A stretch of DNA of 63,767 nt from JADZEJ01 sp964426815 (GTDB lineage: Bacteria > Patescibacteriota > Patescibacteriia > 2-12-FULL-60-25), in the NCBI GenBank assembly GCA_964426815.1, contig CAYRRZ010000004.1, forward strand, positions 1-63,767. The letters are read 5' to 3'. The position numbers were made by a program, and so were the translations under genes. The notes beneath the pieces were generated by a model, which was not told the DNA's origin, ran no database searches, and was given only the letters and a program-made list of their open reading frames with translations. This document shows positions 1-8,152 of the stretch, one piece after another. The stretch's first letter is position 1. The number at the start of each line of letters is the position of its first letter.

Positions 1-22
1 ATCGATGCCGGTTGGGAATCAT

Positions 23-53
23 AAAACCCGTCCAAGTCTGGACGGGTCTTTTT
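23..53. terminator. Intrinsic terminator after pyk
   Basis: An 8-bp stem ACCCGTCC/GGACGGGT (26-33 and 40-47) with a 6-nt loop. On the minus strand it is followed by TTTTAT, and on the plus strand by CTTTTTG, so it can end pyk (minus, stop at 64) and anything entering from the left on the plus strand. Confidence 0.8.
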
Positions 54-63
54 GTTCCTTCGA

Positions 64-1437
64 TTATGCTTTTCGCACCTCGATCGCGAAACGATTCTTT
101 TCTTGCAGCATGACTCCATATGACATGCCACGCTTCAATCCAATCTTTGAAAGAAAAGCGGAACTCAATGTTGTCGAAGCCGAAACATGCGGACAAACTC
201 CCCAGGACAATTGCCATTGACGAGCCTGTCGAGCATCCTTTGTAATCGCATGAATTTGCACCTCTGGACGAAAAGAAGAAAATGCATGAACCAAGGACTC
301 ATGCCCCATCACCACCACATGTTGCAATCGCAAAGCGTCAACCAAAAGGCGTGTCGACAAACTAAATCCATGCGCTTCATCGGTCGGAAATGGCACCTGT
401 AATGAACTCAAATTATCATAGGTCGTCGCTTCCATGTTCTGAATGGTCTCCGTCATGATCTTTACCGCCTCAACCGGATATTGCCCGCTTGCGGTTTCAC
501 CCGACAACATCACGGCATCCGCATGATCCGCAACGGCATTTGCCACATCTGAAACTTCAGCACGCGTTGGACGTGGATTGCGCTGCATTGAATCAAGCAT
601 CTGAGTCGCCACAATGACCGGCTTACCAATTTCACGACAAGCATCAATCAATTGCTTTTGCACAACCGGAACTTCTGAAGCCGGTGTCTCAATACCCAAA
701 TCTCCACGCGCCACCATCACCGCATCAATCAAAGGCAAAATTTTACCAAAATTTTCAAGCGCTTCTCGTTTTTCAATTTTAGCAATGATGCGCGTCATTT
801 TTCCTCCACGCGTTGTTTGTAATAATTTTCGAAGTCCTTTGACATCCTCAGCTGAACGCACAAAAGACAAAGCCACATAATCAACCCCAAGTGATGCGCC
901 AAAAAGTGCATCTTCCCGATCTTTTTTAGACAAGGCCGGAATATGCAAAGACGTGCCCGGTAAATTCAATCCTTTATGCGACAACAAAATACCGCCGGTA
1001 ATAACTTCGGTCTGAATTCGTGGACCGTCAATTTTACGAACAATTACTTCTAATAATCCATCATCAAACAATAAATGCTCGCCTACTTTCACATCTTGAT
1101 GCAAACGATGCAGGCTCACCGGAATATCTCCCGGTTTTGGAAAAGCCGACGTTGAAAAGACGGCGGGTTTACCCACAACTAACTTAACCCCTTCTTTTGG
1201 CAAATTACCAACACGAATTTTTGGTCCCTGTAAGTCCTGCAAAATCGTAAATGGACGACCAAGTTTTTTCCCTGCTTGCTGTAAGCGCGCATACAGCTGT
1301 CGATGATCTGCATGCGTTCCATGCGAAAAATTCAAACGAGCGACATCCATTCCCGCTTGACCCAAGGCCACCATGGTCGAAACTTCATGCGAAGCCGGAC
1401 CAATCGTACACACAATTTTCGTTCGTTTATTTTGCAT
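64..1437 (-). CDS. pyk: Pyruvate kinase
   Basis: This enzyme transfers phosphate from phosphoenolpyruvate to ADP, giving pyruvate and ATP in the cytoplasm, the last step of glycolysis. The 457-aa product begins with the family start KRTKIVCTIGPAS and carries ARLNFSHG, the Lys-containing IIAKIEKREALENF segment near residue 220, the metal-site MVARGDLGIE and the SGETASGQYP stretch. Length is near the usual 470 aa, and the C-terminal allosteric domain is present but short. It starts 9 nt after the stop of the HtrA gene, so the two probably share the htrA promoter. Other glycolytic genes (eno, pgk, gap) lie 50 kb away. The start has no Shine-Dalgarno. Family assignment is certain from the motifs. 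Confidence 0.97.
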   Translation of the reverse strand: MQNKRTKIVCTIGPASHEVSTMVALGQAGMDVARLNFSHGTHADHRQLYARLQQAGKKLGRPFTILQDLQGPKIRVGNLPKEGVKLVVGKPAVFSTSAFPKPGDIPVSLHRLHQDVKVGEHLLFDDGLLEVIVRKIDGPRIQTEVITGGILLSHKGLNLPGTSLHIPALSKKDREDALFGASLGVDYVALSFVRSAEDVKGLRKLLQTTRGGKMTRIIAKIEKREALENFGKILPLIDAVMVARGDLGIETPASEVPVVQKQLIDACREIGKPVIVATQMLDSMQRNPRPTRAEVSDVANAVADHADAVMLSGETASGQYPVEAVKIMTETIQNMEATTYDNLSSLQVPFPTDEAHGFSLSTRLLVDALRLQHVVVMGHESLVHAFSSFRPEVQIHAITKDARQARQWQLSWGVCPHVSASTTLSSAFLSKIGLKRGMSYGVMLQEKNRFAIEVRKA

Positions 1438-1446
1438 AGAAAAAAA

Positions 1447-2595
1447 TTAAGGAACAAATTCAACCAAAGGAATCAAAAAGATTTTTTGCTCTTTTTCACG
1501 CGTCACTTCAATGCGTAAGGTATCCCCAACTTGATGCTTCCCAATTAATTGTACCGGCGTATGATCTTCATCGATCGATACCCCATCAATCGAATTGATC
1601 ACATCGCCTTCTTGCAATCCAGCTTTTTCCGCCGGCGAACCAACCGTAATTGCCGCTTCCGTATTCCCCACGCCTTTCATAATTTCTGCTCCCCCGCCAT
1701 CCAATAATTCATAACGCACACCCAAAAAAGGACGCACAACACGACCATATTGAATAACACTTTCCATGCTCCGCACGAGTGCATCACTTGGCAAAGCAAA
1801 ACCCAATGACTGCCCATCTTCAGCCACTGCTGTGTTCATACCAATAACCTTACCTTGCGCATTCAGGAGCGGCCCACCAGAATTCCCCGGATTAATTGCC
1901 GCATCTGTTTGAATTGCTTCTTCTAAAACTTCTTCACCCAACTCATCTTCAGCCCACACGCGCCGATTCAAACCCGAAACCACCCCGCGCGTCACTGTAT
2001 TTGGAAATTCAGACAAGGCATTCCCAACGGCCAAAACCGTTTCGCCTACGCGAAGACGACTACTACTCGCAAAACCCAATACAGGAAAAATCTCACCCTT
2101 AGTTGAAGACACGCTCAAAAAAGCGATATCCAAAACAGGATCGAGCGCCTTTACCTCAGCATCAAATTTTTCACCGGTATGTAAAACAATTGAAATATGT
2201 TTTTCACGTGCCAGCACATCCGGAATATCAACCACATGTCGATTTGTCACCAATAAACCCTGTTCAGTTACAAAAAATCCAGAACCAGAACTAATGCGTC
2301 GCACACCATCACGAATTTCATCAATCTCAGGTTCAGGCAAGGTATCGCGCAAACGCTTTGGAACCGCATCCGTATCAACTGCCACATTCACCGCCACCAC
2401 CGAAGGCTGTACAGCCGTAACCACATCTGGAATATCAAGCACAGCTGACGGTTTTGGAGCTTGAATAGACGCCAAAGGTCGTGCATCAGCTGAAAAACGA
2501 ACAACCTGCTCAGCCACCACAAAAGACACCAAGGCCGAGACCACGACGCAGATCACGAGTTGTGAAATAAATGTAAAAGCACGTCTATCCTCCAT
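1447..2595 (-). CDS. HtrA/DegP-type serine protease with PDZ domain
   Basis: A membrane-anchored trypsin-like quality-control protease acting outside the cytoplasmic membrane. Residues about 8-28 form an N-terminal membrane segment. The protease domain has all three catalytic residues: His120 in TNRHVV, Asp156 in DPVLDIAFL and Ser239 in NPGNSGGPL. One PDZ domain follows at about 285-380, with the substrate-binding region preceding GSPAEKAGLQEGD. The 382-aa length fits single-PDZ HtrA/DegS/YyxA proteins. The start codon is preceded, 6 nt away, by an extended -10 box TGCTATACT, so the mRNA is probably leaderless. nrdR ends only 18 nt upstream. Whether it processes the neighbouring surface proteins is unknown. 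Confidence 0.95.
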   Translation of the reverse strand: MEDRRAFTFISQLVICVVVSALVSFVVAEQVVRFSADARPLASIQAPKPSAVLDIPDVVTAVQPSVVAVNVAVDTDAVPKRLRDTLPEPEIDEIRDGVRRISSGSGFFVTEQGLLVTNRHVVDIPDVLAREKHISIVLHTGEKFDAEVKALDPVLDIAFLSVSSTKGEIFPVLGFASSSRLRVGETVLAVGNALSEFPNTVTRGVVSGLNRRVWAEDELGEEVLEEAIQTDAAINPGNSGGPLLNAQGKVIGMNTAVAEDGQSLGFALPSDALVRSMESVIQYGRVVRPFLGVRYELLDGGGAEIMKGVGNTEAAITVGSPAEKAGLQEGDVINSIDGVSIDEDHTPVQLIGKHQVGDTLRIEVTREKEQKIFLIPLVEFVP

Positions 2596-2601
2596 GTGCA
2601 G

Positions 2602-2610
2602 AGTATAGCA
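2602..2610 (-). promoter_or_regulatory. Extended -10 promoter of htrA
   Basis: On the minus strand the extended -10 TGCTATACT ends 6 nt before the ATG. A start site about 7 nt below the -10 would fall on the start codon, so a leaderless transcript is inferred. No clear -35 is seen. Confidence 0.6.
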
Positions 2611-2613
2611 TCT

Positions 2614-3087
2614 TTAACGCGATGTTTTATCTCTTTTAGGCAAACCTAAAGCTTCCAATTCTTTTGAAAAAGACGCGACATCTTCAAATTGCCGATAGAC
2701 CGAAGCAAAACGAATAAATGCCACATTATCAAATGGGCGCAAACGCTCCATCACCACATCACCCAATTGTGAACTTGTCACTTCAGATGATTTTAGACGC
2801 TGAATATCCCGCTCAATCGCAGAAAGCAAACTTCGAAATGAACTTTCGGTGAATGGACGCTTTTCTAAAGAATGACGCAGGCCACGCTCAATCTTGGCGC
2901 GATCATACGGTTCTCTTCGTCCATTTCGCTTGATCACCGTGATATCAAGTAATTCAACTTGCTCACTGGTAGAAAATCGATAGGTACAAGACTCGCATTC
3001 GCGACGACGACGAACACCATCGCCCTCGGGATACAAGCGCGAGTCGATTACTTTTGTCTCCTCGTGATTGCAAACCGGACAAAACAT
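2614..3087 (-). CDS. nrdR: Transcriptional repressor NrdR
   Basis: NrdR is a zinc-ribbon/ATP-cone repressor that senses ATP and dATP and controls ribonucleotide reductase genes. The 157-aa product starts MFCPVCNHEETKV and has a second Cys pair in RRRRECESCTYRFST, forming the four-Cys zinc ribbon of residues 3-34. The ATP-cone follows at about 46-136 (VIKRNGRREPYDRAKIERGL). Length is typical. It starts 5 nt after the ftsZ stop, so it is cotranscribed with ftsZ. This couples a dNTP-sensing regulator to division, but no ribonucleotide reductase gene is in this window. The C-terminal ELEALGLPKRDKTSR tail is unremarkable. Confidence 0.96.
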   Translation of the reverse strand: MFCPVCNHEETKVIDSRLYPEGDGVRRRRECESCTYRFSTSEQVELLDITVIKRNGRREPYDRAKIERGLRHSLEKRPFTESSFRSLLSAIERDIQRLKSSEVTSSQLGDVVMERLRPFDNVAFIRFASVYRQFEDVASFSKELEALGLPKRDKTSR

Positions 3088-3092
3088 ACCAA

Positions 3093-4640
3093 TTACATCA
3101 TCTTGCGACGAATAAAAGCTGGAATTTCTAATTCTTCTTCATCTGATTTCACCGCTGGACGATTGGTCATCACGGTTGGCGTTGGTCTTTGATTTTGAAC
3201 CGGCGCATATTGTGGCGCCTGAACATGTGGCTGGCGCGCAGCTGGAGCTGGAACAGGAGCCGCTACTGGAGCCGGCGCTTGTTGTTGCGGAGGAGCCTGC
3301 TGAACCTCTTGTTCAACGGATTCATCTTCAAATTCTTCCTCATACACCTCTTCTACGGGTTGAGCTTGAGGCTGAACCTGTTGAACCGGTGGATTTGCCC
3401 GTGGATTGAGCGAAGCGCGATAGGCTTCTTGTGCCTGCGAAATCTGAGACAAGCCACGCTCTGGAACCGCGTAAGGCGTTTGGCGCACCGCTGGAGCCTG
3501 AACCGGACGTGCAGCAAAAGACATTGGCTCAAGTGGCTCAGCTGGTCGCACCGGAGCCTGATATGCAGGCGGTTGATATGCAGGAGGCTGATAAGCCGCA
3601 GGTTGATTTGCTGCTAAAGAAGGCTGACTTGCTTGATTGGTATGCAAAATACCGGAACCAATCCCCGATTTCTTTGGTCCGCCGCTTCGTCCATCAAAAC
3701 CAGTTGCGACCACGGTAACCTTCACTTCATCCTTCATTGCTTCATCAATAATGGCACCAAAAATAATTTTGGCTGATGGATCTGCCGATTGTGTAATCAC
3801 CTTAGCCGCTTCAGACACTTCATACATTCCCAAATTTGAACCACCAGTAATCGTAAACAAAATACCCTTGGCTCCATCGATCGAAACTTCAAGCAAAGGC
3901 GAAGCAATAGCTGCTTTCGCTGCTTCAGCCGAACGATTCTCACCACTTCCACGACCAATACCCATCAAAGCCGAACCACGATTTGCCATAATCGAACGCA
4001 CGTCGGCAAAGTCGACATTGATTAAACCAGGAACCGTAATCAATTCCGAAATACCTTGCACGCCTTGGCGCAAGACATCATCGACAATTTCAAACGCATC
4101 TAACAAAGATGTTTTGCGATCAATAATTTGCAAGACACGATCATTTGGAATGGTGATAATCGTATCAACCACATCACAAAAACGATCATAAGCAGCATCA
4201 GCCACAACCTTGCGCTGTTGACCTTCAAAAATAAACGGACGCGTCACAACCGCAACCGTCAATGCGCCCATCTCTTTTGCAATTTCTGCCACCTTTGGAC
4301 CAGCTCCTGAGCCAGTTCCACCACCTAAACCACAGGTAATAAAAACCATGTCTGCCCCTTTCAAGGCTTCGCGAATTTCATTTTGACTTTCTTCGGCGGC
4401 ACGCGATCCAATTTCTGGATCCATACCAGCTCCCAAACCACGAGTGACTGTTTTTCCAATATGAAGCTTCACTGCTGCTTGCGAATAATGCAAAGCCTGA
4501 ACATCCGTATTCATGGCAATAAATTGCACACCACGAATTTTGGATGCCACCATCCGATTAACTGCCGATCCTCCAGATCCACCAACGCCAACCACTTTAA
4601 TATTGGCAAAGGTTTCGATATCAGGTCTGATTTCAGCCAT
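3093..4640 (-). CDS. ftsZ: Cell division protein FtsZ with long Pro/Gln-rich linker
   Basis: FtsZ is the tubulin-like GTPase that forms the division ring. The tubulin signature GGGTGSG is at residues 106-112, the N-terminal GTP site is VGVGGSGGSAVNRM, and the synergy-loop region carries NVDFADVRSIM. The core ends near residue 320. A 170-residue Pro/Gln/Ala-rich linker follows, with tandem AYQPP repeats around 3555-3605, and then the conserved C-terminal peptide EELEIPAFIRR, which in other bacteria binds FtsA. At 515 aa it is longer than usual because of the linker. It is followed by nrdR after 5 nt, and ftsA lies 100 nt upstream. A TTGACG-17-TATGCT promoter lies in that gap. Confidence 0.97.
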   Translation of the reverse strand: MAEIRPDIETFANIKVVGVGGSGGSAVNRMVASKIRGVQFIAMNTDVQALHYSQAAVKLHIGKTVTRGLGAGMDPEIGSRAAEESQNEIREALKGADMVFITCGLGGGTGSGAGPKVAEIAKEMGALTVAVVTRPFIFEGQQRKVVADAAYDRFCDVVDTIITIPNDRVLQIIDRKTSLLDAFEIVDDVLRQGVQGISELITVPGLINVDFADVRSIMANRGSALMGIGRGSGENRSAEAAKAAIASPLLEVSIDGAKGILFTITGGSNLGMYEVSEAAKVITQSADPSAKIIFGAIIDEAMKDEVKVTVVATGFDGRSGGPKKSGIGSGILHTNQASQPSLAANQPAAYQPPAYQPPAYQAPVRPAEPLEPMSFAARPVQAPAVRQTPYAVPERGLSQISQAQEAYRASLNPRANPPVQQVQPQAQPVEEVYEEEFEDESVEQEVQQAPPQQQAPAPVAAPVPAPAARQPHVQAPQYAPVQNQRPTPTVMTNRPAVKSDEEELEIPAFIRRKMM

Positions 4641-4704
4641 AGTAATGAATACGATAATGACTCATAATGCGCTCTATTGAGCCACAAAATGAGTCTTCAA
4701 AACA

Positions 4705-4733
4705 AGCATACCGAAGGCCATACGCTGCGTCAA
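4705..4733 (-). promoter_or_regulatory. Sigma70-type promoter of ftsZ-nrdR
   Basis: Minus strand TTGACG at 4733-4728, a 17-bp spacer, and TATGCT at 4710-4705. It lies between ftsA and ftsZ and would give a leader of roughly 57 nt without a Shine-Dalgarno. Confidence 0.7.
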
Positions 4734-4740
4734 GCAAAAG

Positions 4741-6021
4741 TTACGGAATGAAAGACTTAAAAATTTTCTTTAACGGATTCCCAATTTTCCCTAAAAACTC
4801 TCCGCCCTTACTCGCCATTGGTTTTACCCCACCATACATCGGCACACCATCAGCAGCCCGACGTTCATGTTCAAATTGCCACAGTACCAAACCCAAAGCC
4901 GTACTAAAAGCAGAATCTTGAATCAATTCAGGCAAAGAACTTGAAACATGACACAAGCCATGCGCGCATGGCAAACGCATAATCTGCTTGCCAACCTCAA
5001 TCATACCGGGCAATTTAGCTCCGCCACCCGTCAAAACAACACCCGACGGCAATAGACCTTCTCGATCAATTTTGCGCAATTCAGCGACAACTTTTTCAAA
5101 AATCTCTTCAACCCGAGCCTCAATAATATCTGCCACTAAACGTAAAGAAACTTCTTCACTCACATCTCCACCATAATCAGCCACATCAAAAACGCCGGCA
5201 CGTTTCGGAACCGATTCCGCATGCGCCGTACCATGAATGCGCTTAATCTTTTCAGCGGTTTCTAATGAAACACGCAAACCAATCGCTAAATCATTCGTAA
5301 TATGATCAGCTCCAATCGGAATCGTTACTGCGCGGAGCAATTCCCCATTTTCATACACCGAAACGCCGGTTGTTGCTCCACCAACCGTAACCACACACAC
5401 ACCCAACTCACGCTGACGAGCCGTCGTAACAGCGTCACCAGATGCCAATGGGGCATATACCAATTCCGTAATATCTAATCCGGTTCGAAAAACAGCTCGC
5501 GTAAAATTACGCACATGACTAGATAAGCCCTGAACGATCAAAGCATCCACTTCAAGCCGAATCCCCTGCATTCCAACGGGGTCCTTAATCCCCGCCTGAC
5601 CATCAATACTAAAACTGCGTGGCAACACATGCAGAATTTCTTGATTCGCCGGATTCACAAAAGTCTTCGCTGCTTCAATGGCACGAGCTACATCTTCGGC
5701 GCGAATATCACCATCCGTTCGCGAAACCCCAATCACCCCACGCGCATCTTGCGAAGTGATATAGGTTCCACCAATACCAACTGCCGCTTCAGCTAAAGAC
5801 TCACCAATAACACGCTCAGCCTGCTCTAAACAACTTGAGATAGCCGAAACCGCATCTTCGATCGAGCTAATACTGCCTTTCGATACACCCTGAGAGGCAA
5901 CTTCGGCTCCACCGACGATATTCAAAGACAATCGGCGATCTTGGCCGACTGAAACTTTTCCCGCGGCTAAGCGGATGACGGTTGTTCCAACATCAAGACC
6001 TATAAGTAATCGTTCTTTCAT
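4741..6021 (-). CDS. ftsA: Cell division protein FtsA
   Basis: FtsA is the actin-like ATPase that tethers FtsZ filaments to the membrane. The 426-aa product has the phosphate-1 motif LIGLDVGTTVIRLAAG, the 1C-domain region, the SHS2 stretch and the ATP-binding VLTGGGAKLPGM near residue 340. It ends in a basic amphipathic helix (KIGNPLKKIFKSFIP), matching the membrane-targeting sequence. Its ATG overlaps the stop of the diacylglycerol-kinase-like gene by 4 nt, suggesting translational coupling. Together with ftsZ, whose C-terminal peptide it should bind, it shows that this cell divides by the standard Z-ring. Confidence 0.96.
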   Translation of the reverse strand: MKERLLIGLDVGTTVIRLAAGKVSVGQDRRLSLNIVGGAEVASQGVSKGSISSIEDAVSAISSCLEQAERVIGESLAEAAVGIGGTYITSQDARGVIGVSRTDGDIRAEDVARAIEAAKTFVNPANQEILHVLPRSFSIDGQAGIKDPVGMQGIRLEVDALIVQGLSSHVRNFTRAVFRTGLDITELVYAPLASGDAVTTARQRELGVCVVTVGGATTGVSVYENGELLRAVTIPIGADHITNDLAIGLRVSLETAEKIKRIHGTAHAESVPKRAGVFDVADYGGDVSEEVSLRLVADIIEARVEEIFEKVVAELRKIDREGLLPSGVVLTGGGAKLPGMIEVGKQIMRLPCAHGLCHVSSSLPELIQDSAFSTALGLVLWQFEHERRAADGVPMYGGVKPMASKGGEFLGKIGNPLKKIFKSFIP

Positions 6022-6395
6022 ACGCGGCCCAAAACAATTTGGGCATATGGAGCCAGAATAAAGACCCCAATAGCCGCAGCAAACACCGCGGCGACCAAGA
6101 CGGCCGCTGCCATCAAATCCTTAATCTCTTTTACATACGAGTGAAGCCGAGGCTTCACCAGATCAACCAACCGTTCGACCATGCTGTTCACTAATTCTAA
6201 CACAAGGACGAGGGCTGTGGCCATGAGAAGCATGACGCGCTCCCAACGCTCCAATGGGAGCAATACAATTGCAATACAAATCAACAAAGATATGGCGATT
6301 TGGATGCGAAAACTCCGCTCGTCGCGGAACGCCGTACACAAGCCGTCCCAAGCATGTTGAAAACTTTTTTGGGTCTCTCGAAGCGTCATATTCAT
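6018..6395 (-). CDS. Diacylglycerol/undecaprenol kinase family membrane protein
   Basis: A small integral-membrane lipid kinase of the DgkA family, which in Gram-positive bacteria phosphorylates undecaprenol to the wall carrier lipid. The 125-aa protein has three membrane segments (about 32-48, 53-70 and 92-116). The family signature is recognisable but varied: ELVNSMVERLVDLV where the family usually has ELxNTAIE, followed by KEIKDLMAAAVL matching the AKDxAAAAV segment. It overlaps ybeY upstream and ftsA downstream by 4 nt each. A role in recycling undecaprenol for wall synthesis fits murA and rodA in this window but is an inference; the substrate cannot be read from the sequence. Confidence 0.88.
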   Translation of the reverse strand: MNMTLRETQKSFQHAWDGLCTAFRDERSFRIQIAISLLICIAIVLLPLERWERVMLLMATALVLVLELVNSMVERLVDLVKPRLHSYVKEIKDLMAAAVLVAAVFAAAIGVFILAPYAQIVLGRV

Positions 6396-6829
6396 ACAAG
6401 TTCAATCTTCGCAAGCGCTTTTTCTTGAAGTGTAAACATCTCTAATTCTGTGTCATCCGTAGCATGATCATAGCCCATCAAGTGAAGCATTCCATGAATC
6501 ACTACGCGTAAAATCTCTTCCTCCAATGGAATCGCGCGTCGCTTTGCTTCACCACGAACATAGGCGACAGAAACAAAAATATCTCCCCAGCTACGCTTCA
6601 CGCCAGGAATCTCTGGCTCTGAAAAAGATAAGACGTCCGTGGTTTTATCTTTTTTTCGATACTGTTTATTCAAGCGCCGCATGATCTGATCGGACACAAA
6701 CGAAATATTCACGAGTCCACTATTTGGCTGCTTAGCCAAACGCGCCGTGACTTGGCAGGCTTTTTGTAAAACAGCCTGACCGATACGTGGGGGCAAATGC
6801 CCCGTTGTGACAACCTCAATCATGGCCAT
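6392..6829 (-). CDS. ybeY: Endoribonuclease YbeY (rRNA maturation)
   Basis: YbeY is a single-strand-specific metal-dependent endoribonuclease used in 16S rRNA 3'-end maturation and ribosome quality control. The 145-aa protein has the zinc-binding motif HGMLHLMGYDH near residues 112-122 and the upstream conserved KDKTTDVLSFSEPE. It sits between the surface-protein operon and the lipid-kinase gene, touching the former by one base and overlapping the latter by 4 nt, so it is probably translated from the tail of the surface operon mRNA. Length and motifs are typical. Confidence 0.95.
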   Translation of the reverse strand: MAMIEVVTTGHLPPRIGQAVLQKACQVTARLAKQPNSGLVNISFVSDQIMRRLNKQYRKKDKTTDVLSFSEPEIPGVKRSWGDIFVSVAYVRGEAKRRAIPLEEEILRVVIHGMLHLMGYDHATDDTELEMFTLQEKALAKIELV

Positions 6830-8148
6830 TAAGGAAGAATTACGCCCGCACTCGAACTCGTCGTCGAGGTCACCGACTCTGGCTGCGTAATGACGCCCGT
6901 CGTGGTAGCCGCCGGCTCAAATGGCAAAGGCTCAGCCGAAACCACATTCGGAGCCAATTGTGGCAAACCACGCAACTCCAAAGAATTCATCATGAGAGAA
7001 AACAAGGTCTGATAGTTGATAAATGGCTCGCCTTCAAGCACATAATTAAACACAAAGATCTTGTCGCCCCATGGCAAATACCGCGTAAGTAAATCAGCAC
7101 CAATAATGCCCTCATATCCACGCTTGGTGCGATATTTCAATACTTGTTCAGGCTTTACCCCCGGATTCTTTTGCAAATACCAATCCAAAATCGACAATTG
7201 TTTTGAATTATCTTCTACCGTAATCTCAAAATGTTCTTTGCCGGCTGTTTTGACACTCGCCTTACTCCCATTTGGAATACTTGGCGTAAATGTCCAATTA
7301 TTTGGAAGTTGAAAAGAATAACCAATACTTGCATCAACCTGTTTAACCAATTTTGCATCTAGTAAACGAGCTGGCGCACGACCATTTGGATTATACAAAT
7401 GAAAAGCTTCATTTCCATCCAAAAAACCATCATTGTCGGTATCTGGATTTTTTGGATCTGAATTCAACAAAGCTTCTTCCAAATCAGTTAACCCATCTGA
7501 ATCCGTATCCAAGCCTGCAGGAGGCAATTTAGGGGCCGGAGGAGCTGGTGGCGGAGGCGATTGAACCAATACCACAACTTCAGCCGTGCTTGGCGAATCC
7601 CCGCCCGTATTACGCGCACTCACCCGATAGCGATAATTCTTCCCCGATTGCACCGACGCATCAACATATGACGTGCTATTTGGAGGCAATCCCGTCAGTT
7701 CAGAAAATGCTCCATCCGCCTCGGCTCGCTCAATGCGAAACCCAGACTCAGACGATGCATTGTCCACCCAAGACAAACTAACCGTCTGTGGATTTGTTGA
7801 CGTTGCAACTAATCCCGTCGGTGCATCTGGCGCGGTCACAGGCGGTGGAATATCAGGCGGTTTTTGTGTCACCGGAGGCTGAGCTACTTTTTTCGGAAAT
7901 AGTTGATCGCGATACAAAAAAGCACCAGCTCCTCCAGCAATCAACAGAACAATCAAAACCAAAACCGCAATCAAAACCCCATGCTGTGCCGGAGGATGGT
8001 CAAGCCCATCTGGTTTTTTTGTTTGATCCGGAATCTTTGCCTTTAAAGCCGCACCATAAAACTTTTCTGGGATCACGTGGATCTCAGGTTCCATGACGCC
8101 CGTCTGTGGCGCTTGTGTATTTGAAAGAGGTGCTTCAGACATAGACAA
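6829..8148 (-). CDS. Single-pass extracellular protein with FN3 and thrombospondin-3-like repeats
   Basis: Not a recognised gene. The 439-aa protein has a cytoplasmic N-terminus, one membrane helix at about residues 59-80 (GVLIAVLVLIVLLIAGGAGA), a Pro-rich stalk and a fibronectin type III domain at about 108-195 (PTGLVATSTNPQTVSLSWVD to VSARNTGG). A short Ca-binding thrombospondin-3-like stretch follows (DTDSDGLTDLEE and DTDNDGFLDGNE), then a 170-residue C-terminal domain. That last domain resembles the end of the 362-aa neighbour: both contain a membrane-proximal TSP3 pair and a terminal W-x-F/L-P domain. It is the last surface gene of the operon before ybeY. A surface-display or adhesion role is inferred from architecture only. 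Confidence 0.75.
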   Translation of the reverse strand: MSMSEAPLSNTQAPQTGVMEPEIHVIPEKFYGAALKAKIPDQTKKPDGLDHPPAQHGVLIAVLVLIVLLIAGGAGAFLYRDQLFPKKVAQPPVTQKPPDIPPPVTAPDAPTGLVATSTNPQTVSLSWVDNASSESGFRIERAEADGAFSELTGLPPNSTSYVDASVQSGKNYRYRVSARNTGGDSPSTAEVVVLVQSPPPPAPPAPKLPPAGLDTDSDGLTDLEEALLNSDPKNPDTDNDGFLDGNEAFHLYNPNGRAPARLLDAKLVKQVDASIGYSFQLPNNWTFTPSIPNGSKASVKTAGKEHFEITVEDNSKQLSILDWYLQKNPGVKPEQVLKYRTKRGYEGIIGADLLTRYLPWGDKIFVFNYVLEGEPFINYQTLFSLMMNSLELRGLPQLAPNVVSAEPLPFEPAATTTGVITQPESVTSTTSSSAGVILP

Positions 8149-8152
8149 AAGA

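Noticed and set aside
3189..4191. Several plus-strand frames opposite ftsZ
   Set aside because: They are antisense to a conserved gene with clear motifs, and their composition mirrors the Pro/Gln linker.
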